Shown here: piece by piece, positions 1-9,257 of the stretch
How the letters are laid out: every line of letters starts with the position of its first letter
Numbering within the stretch: position 1 is the stretch's first letter
Assembly: GCA_036897485.1 (NCBI GenBank)
Contig: JAYMTF010001993.1
Coordinates: forward strand, 1 to 20,180
Origin: Pelargonium nanum
Lineage: Eukaryota; Streptophyta; Magnoliopsida; Geraniales; Geraniaceae
DNA: 20,180 nucleotides
Reading direction: 5' to 3'
Notes under the pieces: model-generated
What the model was told of the DNA's origin: nothing
The model's input: only the letters and a program-made list of their open reading frames with translations
The model's database searches: none
Program-made: the position numbers and the translations under genes

Positions 1-240
1 ATTTGTGGCATTCACTTGAATTTTGCACATACTCTATCTTTATTTTAATTGTCATTTACTTTACATGTTTCACAAATACCACAATTATAGATTTCTTATT
101 GCATTTATTTCAATTCCATAAGCATCATTGAGTTCAGTTAATTGTTCCATCACATAATCTAGCGTAGTCCCTGTGGATTCGATACTCAAGCTCCTCAAGA
201 GTCAATATTACTTCAGCACAATCGACACACTTTCCAAACA
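1..240. other. AT-rich leader-like sequence, no gene
   Basis: No coding region is visible. The stretch is AT-rich and contains a phrase around 168-182 (agtccctgtggattcgat) of the kind often found near the end of an LTR or in the leader just upstream of gag in plant Ty3-type elements. Because the gag-like sequence follows at about 290, this is probably the 5' untranslated part of the same fossil. I cannot see a clear primer-binding site or an LTR boundary. Confidence 0.3.
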
Positions 241-289
241 CGTGCCAAAGCCTCTTTAGATTTTCTTTGGCCGAGAGGGCGCTTGATTG

Positions 290-3200
290 GTATAATTCGC
301 TTCCATAAGGGATGAAAAGTACATGGGGCCAATTGTTGGTTCAATTTATCAACAAGTTCTCCTCAAGAGAGCAAGTAAAGAAGATTAAAAGGGACATTGG
401 AGATTTCACACAACTCGAAGGGGAAGCATTTTATGAAGCATGAGATTGGTTCAACCAATTAGTTGATCGATGTCCCAATCATGGCATTTCTCAGCGTGAT
501 CATATGGATGACTTTTACACCGGTCTTTACCCCACATTTAGGAATCTATGTGATGCCGCCACGGGAGAAGAAATGTTCTCTTTTCGGTATCTTAGTGTGA
601 GGAGATCATTAAGAGGACAACCGAGAATAAAACTCATGAGAGTTCATATAGAGAAGGATCATCTTCAAGGGTAGAGTCAAGTCAAGAGAAAGAGATTATG
701 TTTGTTATTGCCTCTTTACAATAACAAGTGAAGAAATTAAATGACTTTAGGCTCTACTCAAGGAGTAAAGGCTATTGATTCTAATTTTAATGATCATTTT
801 TGCGTGATTTGTGGTGGTGGTCAAGATAATGATGTGTGTTCGCAAAGCTCCCAAGATGTGGCATATGTTGGGAGCAAGCCGAGAATCTATGACTTTCAAC
901 CCAATGTTTACAATGAACATTGAAACCGGGCTCCAGTATACAAGTATGAGAATCAAGGGGCAAACAACTAGCAATCAGGCCAATATAACAAGCAAGTCAA
1001 TCCCATCAGGTACTTGGTGTGCGTCTGACAAGTATACCGGAGTCAACCTTGTAATAATAGGACTGTGAAGTTCGAGTTGTCGATCCTCAGGGACTTGGTC
1101 GGTGAATTATAAAACTAGCGGTAATTAATCCTGAACTAATAAAGACAATAAACAATAATTGGGGGTTTAAAAAAAGTTTATTTAAGACAAGCAATTAAAT
1201 AGCAATAAATGAAATTTCAAACTCACACAATAAATGAGATAGGGAGTAATTTGGGGTATGAATTAAAAGGTGATAATTACGCAATTAATAATTTAGATGC
1301 AATGGTATGATGATATCAGGATTGCCCAACCATTTATGGTATCCGTATGTCCCGAGTAAGGATCCTTCCAAAACTTAGGTGAATACGTCGGCCACCACCG
1401 ACCCGCACGTAATTGCGCACCCTAAGCATACTACTGTAAGGGGGTCACATACACTCTAGCATGACGGTTTTGGCCTAAGCGGGTGAAGAGCAATCCTAGG
1501 GCATATCACTGCGATAGGACCGCTCGACCCTATGATTTGATTCGTGTGAGACAACTCAATTGTGTAGACGAAGTCCCACACCAATCATACGAAACGATCT
1601 TGTCGAATCACTCGTAAGCATTACGATTTACAAATCATAGAAATCCTAAAATTCCATAATACCATTTCATCACAACATCAGTCACATATTATCACAAACA
1701 TTCATACCCCCAAACACAACGATTCTAGCCTACCATTCTCATAGACAATAAGTAATCGGTAAATCCACAAGTTATTGCATAAACCATGTTCATTTGATAA
1801 TCAAACATCCAAAATAACAATAACATGAAATATTTAATGACAAACTATGCAAGTTTACTACAAAAACAGCAAACGAAAATAATTTAGATCATCACTTACA
1901 ACCCTCAAAAGGGGACTAGAGGCTAAAAAAAGGAGATTGGTGATGACAAACACCATTCTTAGGTCACGAACTCATCACTTTTCGTGCTCCTTGATGCTCT
2001 GCCTCCTTCCTCTCTTTCTCCCACTCTCAAGTTGCTGAAAATGTGTTTCGGTGGCTGGAAAAACCTAATCCCGAAATGAAACATGAAATGTTCTATTTAT
2101 AGACACTGCAATGATTTTTCGCGCAGAACTGGACCTTTGAACGAACATTTTAGGGCCAAAACAATCTTAGAAAAATGTGGGCGGCCACTATTTGAAAATT
2201 CCAAGAAGTCCTCTTCATCTTTGATGAAAGCCCCAACTCAATCTGGGTTGGTTTAGATGGTGAAATTTCAGAATTACTCTTCAGAGGTGATTCTGCCAGC
2301 ATTGTGAATTTCACCAAAACTTTTTCTTTTTGAATTGGTCCTTTGTTGACCTGCATTTAATAGCTAAAGGGAGAGATTTTCTCCACAACTAACTCCACGC
2401 ATTGACCTTTTGAGTGGAAAGATTTTCTCCACTATTAACTTCACGCGTTTTGACTTTCGGTTGACTTCCAAGAGCGTCGCGGCATTGGCTCTCTATGTCG
2501 TGGTGCTACTTCCAGTTGCACGCTTTTTGTCTTGTTTTTCCTAATTTCGAGCTCCTCTCGTTGACGGGTTTCACTTTTTCAACCTGAAATGAACATAGAC
2601 AATACCACAAGCGTAATATTCACCAAAGATAAGCTAAATAACCATACAAAACAAGTAACATGCACCGAATATGCAAATTATTCCAATAAGTCCATGAGAT
2701 GATGCAATGAGCACAAAGTGATATATATATATAAGTGCAATAAAGCCTAAAATGAGGTAAAGTACACAAGAAACGTGCTAATTTTAGCATGATTTAGAGT
2801 CGGGTAACTAGTATAAAATACGAGTTATCAATACTACCATGTTCAAAGTACTCCCCAACAATATGAACACCAACAATAAGAAGTTCTACATCAAAGGCAT
2901 TACCAAAGCCAACCGGGGTATGTTCATGGCTATTAAGGCCAAAATCAATTGCAAGAGCCCCAAAGTCAACAATTAGACGTTAAAGCTCTTCAACCTTCTC
3001 AACTCTCTAACTCTATGGAAAAGATAATGAATTCTTTCATTGTTTCGATCGAGGCACAAGGTGCAAAGATAGAAGCTAATTTTGCCAAGTTACAAACTTT
3101 TGAGAACTTGTCTATCAAATTTGGTGCTTCTATAAAGGGTTTAGAGAATCAAGTGGGGAAAATAGCCTAGAATCGATCTCCAAGAGATCAAGGAGCACTT

Positions 3201-3390
3201 CCTAGTGATACCATCGACCCAAGGCAAGATAAATGCAAGAGACAAGTTATGGTCGTCACACTTAGGAGTGATGAGATTTCAAGTGATGGAAAAGAGGTTG
3301 CTTTTGGTTCTTCTACAAAAGTTTTGGGTCAAGGTGAAGGAGTTTTGGACAATGAGGATGAGCTAGAGCCGGTTAGGGGATATTTTAAGT
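290..3390 (+). mobile_element. Ty3-type LTR retrotransposon fossil, gag region, interrupted by an insertion
   Basis: Two parts of a plant Ty3/gypsy gag can be recognised on the + strand. At about 290-660 translation shows the retrotransposon gag core, with motifs such as DFTQLEGEAFYEA and CPNHGISQ followed by a 'FYTGLYP' block, which is the usual order in Athila/Tat-type gag. At about 2970-3290 translation shows the gag tail just upstream of the protease in such elements, with LENQVGKIA, a GALPSDT block and a TLRS block. A ~1.77 kb foreign sequence (about 1066-2830) separates the two parts. No protease, reverse transcriptase, RNase H or integrase follows. The copy is clearly broken in many places and looks old. 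Family placement (Athila/Tat-like) rests on motif order recalled from memory. Confidence 0.7.
1066..2830 (-). mobile_element. Probable solo-LTR-like insertion inside the gag fossil
   Basis: This block splits the gag fossil and has no coding sequence of its own. Read on the minus strand it begins TGATAACTCG at 2830. It carries a good TATA box (TATAAATAG, complement of 2093-2101) about 735 bases in, followed by ~1 kb of leader-like sequence, and ends near 1066 in CGAACTTCA. That is the arrangement U3-promoter-R/U5 with TG...CA ends, so a single LTR in reverse orientation is the simplest reading. I could not find a convincing 5-bp target duplication, so the left boundary is uncertain by about 20 bases. 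A non-autonomous element of another kind is possible. A short (AT)n run lies near 2721-2733. Confidence 0.4.
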
Positions 3391-4140
3391 TTTGGATTTT
3401 TTAGGTATTCTGAGTAATTTGGAATAAGTCCCATTTTGTAGGTTTAGGTTTTAGAAATAGAAAAAAAGAAAGAGAAAGTGAGAGAGATAGTAGATAGATA
3501 TTGAGTTTTAGAGCTTGAAGAAAAAGATTGGAGCTTGAAGAAGCAAGAATCTCATCCATTGAAGCCTTGTGGTTAATATATCTCTCTAACTCTCAACTTT
3601 ATTCTTCAAATTTTGAAATTTGTCTAGACTTTATAGATAATGAGAATGGAATTTATGAGTTTCATTGCTTGTTTATTTGATTTATCTTTATTTGTGTCTA
3701 GCTAAGTTTCTATTGTGTGTGGATTAATTTTGAGCCCTAGAAATTGGGGATTGTTAAGTGAATTGATATGATTGTTTATGAGTATTTTTGTCTTGGGAAT
3801 TTCTTTGAACTAATTGATTTTAGGTGTTGCGTTGAGAAACTCCACCATTGATATTTAGTGACTTTGCAAGTGACTGGGAACAAACCTTAGAATTACGGAT
3901 TGAAATCCAAAGGTTGGGAGGTATAGAGGTTGCATTAGTGCTCTAGGGCGTCCAATGATTCACATAGCTCAGTTTGTGTTGTTTAAAATTGTATCTTCTT
4001 CGGACGTAGTAACTTAGCCCCGGGAAGTTCGGTTCAAGTGCGTGACCTTGCCTGTGGGAAGCTTGTGCCACGCCAATTTGTTGGGAGTGAGCCTTTGTTG
4101 TATTTATTTATTCCAAAATCGTTTGTATATTTGAGATAAA
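3390..4140 (+). other. Non-coding sequence downstream of gag fossil, LTR/leader-like
   Basis: No open coding region is seen. A purine-rich stretch at 3455-3550 with repeated 'gagcttgaagaa' phrases and a following pyrimidine-rich stretch resemble the R/U5 or leader part of plant LTR elements. It probably belongs to the same fossil or to a second element joined to it. I could not match it to 1-240 as a partner LTR. Confidence 0.25.
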
Positions 4141-5100
4141 AATAGTTGTGTTAAATTTAAAAATGTAGTGATGGCAGTTTGTCTGAAATATAAAGTGCGA
4201 GTCACATAAAAAAAGATATTGATGAATGTGGAAAAACAATGTGTGTTTGAGGCTAAGTATTCTGATCTTCTTGTTGGGATCTTGTTGTTGGTACCCTTCT
4301 TGATGGAGCGTTTAATTGGTTTACTCTTGGTGTACGTCTTTCTCCCTCTGATGCTTCTTTTACAGTGCTTTGTGGTGGAATTTTTCCCTAAAGGGTTCAT
4401 TATATATTGGGCTTTGATAATAGGACTATTCTCTCTAAGTTGAGGGCATTATTCTCAATACCAACAGTAGCCAATTTTTTCTTTTGTTATTCAAACAACA
4501 ACAATTAGAATGTGAATGATTCTCAATTCCATACTCTTAAACAACATTACTTGGGAATAAAAATTGAAGGAGTGGCAATGGGAATAATTCTCATCCTCAT
4601 GCAATTTTCAATGCAAACGATGTTTAAGAAACCTATTGCAACCAAATTGTTAACATGTAAAAAGAATTGAAGAATGGTTGACACGTGATTGGTTTATGGA
4701 AGGGTGGGGTCCACTTCGGCCTAGTTAAGGCTTGGGCTTAACCTTCTCGAGAGTATCGTTTGCGGGCGTTAGGAAAATTCAAGAGTTCATATATGCCTTT
4801 CAAGTATCGTAAGGGATATCAAATCCCATAGAAGTATCTACCACTAAGGATAGCACCATAAGGCTCCGATTTTGATCTATATTGTCTTAAGGACTCGTTT
4901 ACATCTTTGGCGTCTAAAGGTTCTGATATCCTTCTTTAGTGTTCAAAGACTTCATTAGTGTAGTCACATTTTCAGTAATTGCGGTCATGATATTTCCATG
5001 GTCATGCATCTAGATTTTGATAGCGAGTCTACGGGGCCGCATAATGGAACTAAAACCACGGAGCTATGTTCCAAGAGGAAGTCTGAGGAGTCGCGTTCCA
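4140..5100. other. Intergenic, no gene; possible MITE remnant at about 4440-4640
   Basis: No gene can be supported. A 74-codon open stretch at 4219-4443 and its K/R-rich complement have no recognisable domain. At about 4440-4640 three phrases of the form 'attctca' (near 4449, 4519 and 4588) in a sequence like 'ggaatgattctcattcc' recall short hAT/Harbinger-type MITEs common in dicots. I could not define matching terminal inverted repeats. The rest is plain AT-rich sequence. Confidence 0.25.
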
Positions 5101-5310
5101 GGATCAAATATGAGGAGATGTGTTTTGGGAAAAAGTTTGTGGGAATGCGGTTTGGGAGAAAGTCCGTGGGAATGCGTGGTTTCAGGTGTGTGCTTTGGGA
5201 ACACGTCTTTGGGTGCGAACATAATTGGGCGCACTCTTTGGGCATAAGTCTTTGGGTGCATGTATATGGAATGCATCTTTAGGTGTGCGTACCGGGTGCG
5301 TTCCTCTAGC
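5100..5310. repeat. Degenerate ~27-bp tandem repeat
   Basis: A GGG-initiated motif recurs at 5127, 5154, 5197, 5227, 5254 and (as AGG) 5281. Spacings are 27, 43, 30, 27 and 27 bases. Each unit has the shape TTTGGG-n-ACGTCTTTGGGTGCG or a variant. The two best preserved neighbours, 5124-5150 and 5151-5177, differ at only a few positions. Short open stretches here are by-products of the repeat and are not genes. Confidence 0.55.
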
Positions 5311-5832
5311 ACAAATATTTTAGGCACGTAACCGAGACACACGATCTTGATGCAAGTCTCGTAGTCACCAAACGGGGCGACGTAGCGCTCCAGCACCATG
5401 TGTTGCGTTTTTATTTTTTGTTTTACTCATGATAATTTATGTATAAACAATAGCCCCCGACTTTAAGCAATTATGATATATCAGTGTCTCACTATAGTGA
5501 AATTGTAGTCATGTCTCGGTTCGCTGTCTTATGACCCATTCATGTTCTTGGTGTTTTCATAAGTGATCTTCTAAGGTGGGAACCTAAGGTCCCTTTGGTC
5601 TTCTGACACTGCAGAGAGGTTAAATTTCTTTAATTTTGAGACTTAGTCTTGATCAAAATCTTGTTAGAGAGATCTTTGAATATGCAACAATGGAGGGTTT
5701 GGTGAAACTCTTTGAGGTGAGCTTGGGGAACAGTGGAAGGTTCCATGCATATTTGACACTTAGGAAAATTTTGAATTTTGGCTTTCTTAGGAGGAATCTG
5801 TTTAGGAGGGACAAAACCAAGTCGTTGAAGGT
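5310..5832. other. Spacer between tandem arrays, no gene
   Basis: No domain is recognisable in the open stretches on either strand. The sequence around 5450-5465 (tagcccccgacttt) recalls motifs near plant LTR promoters or ends, but nothing supports a boundary. It lies between two tandem arrays and may be part of the same fossil. Confidence 0.25.
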
Positions 5833-5976
5833 AACCCGTGATGGCTCGCACGGATAGGTGATGGATGGTCGTGTAAGGTGAACCAAGGTTGCTCGTGTTG
5901 GTAAATTGACAAGGATCACGAAACTGTGACCCAAAATGGCTTGCAAGGGCGAGGTGATACAGGGTCATGGATGGTG
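5833..5976. repeat. 48-bp tandem repeat, three copies
   Basis: Three consecutive units of exactly 48 bases align end to end: 5833-5880, 5881-5928 and 5929-5976. All begin AACC or ACCC and end GTG. Shared features are the GG(C/T)T(C/T)G(C/T) core near base 10 and a GGTG/GAC block in the middle. A partial fourth start (ACCCA) follows at 5977. Overall identity is moderate, so the array is old. Weak open stretches across it on both strands are shadows of the repeat. Confidence 0.65.
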
Positions 5977-6055
5977 ACCCATTGAGAATATTTTCCAATT
6001 TTTTTTCTAATTCTTGATGTGATTTTTAATTTTTCTTTTTTGGACAAGGTTTTTC

Positions 6056-7405
6056 CAACCCACGCACTTCATGGGTGATGACGATTGAATCTTTATTATG
6101 GAATTTGATTCATGCCTTCGTGGGTATGGCGGTCGAACATTTATGAATGAGGTTGACCCATGACTTTGATGGAATGACGATCTAACCCTTAGTGCCTAGC
6201 ACATGCGCCTCGATGGATTACGACGATTAGAGTTGGGGTTCCCAACTCGTACACCTTGACATATTATGATAGTTGAACTTGTGGTGCACAACTCACGCGC
6301 CTTGATGGGAAACGCCAATGGAACTTGATGCCCAACCCATGCACCTCGATCGACTATGATGATTGAACTTTGTGCCCAAACCATGCGCCTTAGTGAAGTT
6401 GATTAATGCCTTAGGGGAAATGGAAAATGAATACATGGGGAGAGTTAATCCATTTCTTCGTGGCGTGACGATCGAACTTCCTAAGTGAAGTTGATCCATC
6501 TCTTCAGAGGGCATGTCTATCGAACATTTAGGGAGAGTTGATCCAAACCTTTGGGGGCATGACGATCGAACTTCATAGGTGGAGTTGATCCATGTCTTTA
6601 GGGGGAAGACAATCAAACCTTTGGGGAGAGTTGATCCATGCCCTTGGGGACATTATGATCAAACTTTCAGAGTGTAGCTAATCCATTCCTTCAAGGCCAT
6701 GGAAATTAAACGAACGCGGAGAGTTATTCCATTCTATTATGGACAAGGCGATTGAACGTACAAGAAAAGTTGATCCATGCTTTTAGGGGCATGAAAAACA
6801 AACTTTGTGGGTGAAGTTTATCCATGCCTTTAGGGGCATGGTGATCTAATGTCTAGAGAAAGTTGATTCATACCCTTAGAGGCATGGCGATCGAAATTTC
6901 TTGTTGGAGTTGATCCATGTCTTTGGGGGCATGGCGATTCAACGTATGAGAAGAGTTGATCCATGTCTTTAAGTACATGGCAGTAGAACTTCCTAGCTGG
7001 ATTTAATCTGCTCCTTTGGGCATGACGATCGAATGATCAAGGAGAAATGATGCATGCCTTCGGGGGAATGACGATCGAATTTCTAGGGTGGAGTTGATCC
7101 AAACCTTCAGGGGTATTACGATTGAACATCTGGGAATAATTGATTCATGCTTTCCGGGACATGGTGATCAAATTTCTTGGGTGAAGTTGATCCATGCCTT
7201 CAAGGCTATGACAATTGAACGTCCTGGGAGAGTTAATCTATGCCTTCAAGAGCATGGCGATCGAACTTCCTGGTTGAAGTGGATCAATGCCTTCAGAGGT
7301 ATGAAAATTGAACATATAAAAAGATGTTGATACATTCCTTTGGTGACATGACGATCAAACTTCCTCGATGAAATTGATCCATGTTTGCAAGGGCATAGCG
7401 ATCGG
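6056..7405. repeat. Degenerate ~46/47-bp satellite with alternating monomers (about 29 units)
   Basis: The anchor GTTGATCC (or a variant) recurs at 6490, 6537, 6584, 6630, 6677, 6723 and 6769 and onward, so the period is 46-47 bases. From about 6440 to 7405 two monomer types mostly alternate. Type A has AACTTCCT followed by GGTGAAGTTGATCC. Type B has AACGT or AACAT followed by GGGAGAGTTGATCC. Both continue with CATGCCTT-(C/T)-AGGGGCATG-ACGATCG. This makes a higher-order repeat of about 93 bases. The left end (6056-6400) is made of a third monomer type carrying CCCAACCCATGCGCC in place of the A/B block at the same period. An 80-codon open stretch at 7088-7330 only reads through the repeat and is not a gene. 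Confidence 0.85.
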
Positions 7406-7539
7406 TCTTTTACAATGAAATACAAGTGTTAGTACATAAAATGCTTCGTTTTGTTGGATATATTTTACACTAGAGGGTTACAAAATATATCTTTGTTTGG
7501 AGTACATTTTCTTGGTTAATCGAACACACAATTTTATTT

Positions 7540-8120
7540 TCTCAGTTGAGGTCGTCCTTCATTGATGTCGAACCTTCTTTCTTCTCGCTTATTTTTCCTC
7601 GAGTTCTCTTTCTTTGGAGGGGTTTGGGGTCAACTTTGCATTTCTCAAACTCTTCTTCCCCAAAATTTTCTTCACAAGTTGTTAGAAGTAGTGACAATCC
7701 TTGATGTCGTGCCCTTTGCATATATGAAGCTTGCTCCACAAATCTCGTTGTTGCCTTTTTTCCTTTCGGGTACCAATTCGGTTGGGTGACAGAATTCATT
7801 CATATGAAGGGAATGTTCGAGCACTTCCTCATATGTGATGTTAAAGGGTGTGTCTTCTGAGGTCCATTGCCATTTCTTGGTTATCCACACAAGGAGCCTT
7901 GCTCATCTGGCCATTTCCCCAAACTCTAGCGACACATTGGACTCTTTCTAGCATGTCCTCAGCGTGATGTGATCGTAATGTAACTTTAGGATACCTTCCA
8001 AGTTTTGCTCCTCTTACTTACGAACGAGTGAAAACACGGTGATTATTGTCTTGTCAGTGAGGAAATCGTACTTGTATATGACTTCGTGAACCGCTCCACG
8101 AATTGGGAATGAGACTCATT
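7540..8120 (-). mobile_element. Ty3-type gag fossil, minus strand
   Basis: Reading the complement from about 8120 down to 7540, translation shows a block like ESHSQFVERFTKSYT. This matches the segment of plant Ty3 gag in which an E-S-L-R-x-(F/Y)-V-x-R-F motif precedes the assembly region. About 400 bases further on there is a zinc-knuckle-like piece (GHDIKDC) followed by a lysine/glutamate-rich tail. This gag type differs from the one at 290-3290, so a second element family is present. No pol domains are seen. The copy is broken in several places and looks old. It lies directly beside the 46/47-bp array, which is on its 3' side in element orientation. Confidence 0.6.
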
Positions 8121-8655
8121 ATTGCGTTTGCTTTATGTGGATAAAAGAAATGTTTTCCCCAATTTTTTTTTAAAATCCTAATTTACACAACTCATTCATA
8201 AACACTACACATGAAATCAAGAGTTCAATCCAACATTTCTATGACAATGCAAGATCTCTAACTCGTGATCACGTTGTTCATAAACATAGAACTCACCGAT
8301 AAAGTTATTATGTCCAAGAAGATGTTCCTTTAACTCCATAGAACATCTGGTCCAATGCATATAGCTCTATCGCCAATAAAACCCACCATTTTGTTCTTTG
8401 ATTCATCCGACAATTGCAAACAAGTGAATGGCTGAAAATCTCGAGCCTTTCTTCGAAGGCTGACAAAGAGAGAGAAGAGAAGGTTGTTGGTGTTTTTTTT
8501 TTGATCAAATGAATATTTAATCACTCACTTAAGCCATCTATATAAAGTATATTTTTCATTTTAATGCACTCACTAACAGAGTTAAGATTTTTAGACGGAC
8601 GGAGTGAAATTCCGTTCAAGACATTGAAAAACAAAAGTAAATTATGTACCACTGC
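8120..8655. other. Intergenic, no supported gene
   Basis: Overlapping 64- and 66-codon open stretches on the minus strand at 8308-8524 show no domain I recognise. The poly-T tract at 8160-8173 and another at 8492-8502 interrupt the sequence. A phrase CGGACGGAGT at about 8596-8605 resembles the end of Stowaway-type MITEs but has no visible partner. The region may be further leader of the minus-strand fossil. Confidence 0.25.
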
Positions 8656-8659
8656 TAGT

Positions 8660-8795
8660 TGGGTCAATCACTTTAAGCGCTTTAAATTTTCTTCAAGTGC
8701 CCGGGTTTGAGCCTCGTTGCCTTCAATATGAAGTGGTGTGAGATTTTGAGCTAAAATGGGAGAGCAATCTTGATGTATAGCTCAACTGATAAAGG
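8660..8795 (+). mobile_element. tRNA-derived SINE, family 1, near full length
   Basis: The element starts TGGGTCAATCACTTTAAGCGC, a degenerate box A/D-arm-like head. A box B-like GGGTTTGAGCC lies about 45 bases in, and the 3' end is TAGCTCAACTGATAAAGG followed by an A-rich tail to about 8812. The same head, box B spacing and tail occur at 17733-17888, which defines a family with a body of about 135 bases. SINEs of this kind are transcribed by RNA polymerase III from the internal A and B boxes and are moved by LINE enzymes. Box A here is degenerate. Confidence 0.55.
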
Positions 8796-8823
8796 AAAAA
8801 AAAGAAAAAAGAAGAACTCAAGG

Positions 8824-9000
8824 GTAGTGGCGCAGATGGCTACACAAGTTACGTAAGTGGGAAAAACACTTGCGTTCGATCCACACTTAACACACCCATG
8901 GGGAGATGAACGAGCTTTAACCGTTACTTATACTTGAATGATGATTAGTCTGAGTGCCGTAAAACGGCTTTAAACGTTCCAACCGCGAGGTACGAAGATC
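8824..9000 (+). mobile_element. tRNA-derived SINE, family 2
   Basis: A good box A-like stretch, AGTGGCGCAGATGGCTA, begins at 8827. A box B-like GCGTTCGATCCAC follows at about 8873. This is the normal spacing of an internal RNA polymerase III promoter. The body continues through a CGGCTTTAAACG stretch to about 9000. It is unrelated in sequence to the family 1 SINE that ends only about 12-30 bases upstream. The element finishes about 250 bases before the start codon of the PML3-like gene, in its promoter region. The 3' end is not sharply defined because I see no clear tail. Confidence 0.5.
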
Positions 9001-9128
9001 CCACTTGTTATTTCCCATTTTTCTAATAATAGTCAAACAGCCACTTGACAAACCCATTGAAAATGTGAAGCTCCTCGTCTCGTGACACTCTTTGGGGATC
9101 TTCGCTTTCCGCAGGATCTCTGTCTTCC

Positions 9129-9234
9129 AATTTCAGCAAAATTTCTGCATATCCTAAGATACCAATCCACTTTCTCTACAAAATTTCAGCAAAGTTTCTG
9201 CAAAATTTCAGATCCAATCCACTTTCTCTGCAAA
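9129..9234 (+). repeat. 53-bp tandem duplication in the PML3 5' leader
   Basis: Two imperfect units, 9129-9181 and 9182-9234, both begin AATTTCAGCAAA(A/G)TTTCTGCA and both end CCAATCCACTTTCTCT(A/G)C. The middle differs (CATATCCTAAGATA against AAAATTTCAGAT). They lie 24-129 bases upstream of the start codon, so they are probably in the 5' UTR or core promoter. No TATA box is visible between 9000 and 9130. The CT-rich CTTTCTCT motif in each copy resembles the pyrimidine patches of TATA-less plant promoters. Confidence 0.6.
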
Positions 9235-9257
9235 ATTCTCTCCCATTGATCAAAACC

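Noticed and set aside
2150-2356. 68-codon minus-strand open stretch
   Set aside because: It lies in the U3-like part of the LTR-like insertion, upstream of its TATA box, and has no domain.
4219-4443. Possible small membrane protein (hydrophobic 74 codons)
   Set aside because: Hydrophobicity comes from T-rich sequence. No family is recognisable, there is no gene context, and the complement is equally open.
7088-7330. 80-codon open stretch that might be a repeat protein
   Set aside because: It reads straight through the 46/47-bp satellite. The apparent protein repeat is the DNA repeat, and neighbouring units are not open.
6056-7405. CRISPR-like array
   Set aside because: The window is plant DNA. 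The repeats are contiguous monomers with no unique spacers of constant length between conserved repeats.
8590-8610. Second Stowaway-like end (CGGACGGAGT)
   Set aside because: Only about ten bases match and no partner end was found within several hundred bases.
8827-8890. Genuine tRNA gene suggested by box A and box B motifs
   Set aside because: The sequence between the boxes does not fold into a cloverleaf by eye and no acceptor stem pairs. A SINE head fits better.
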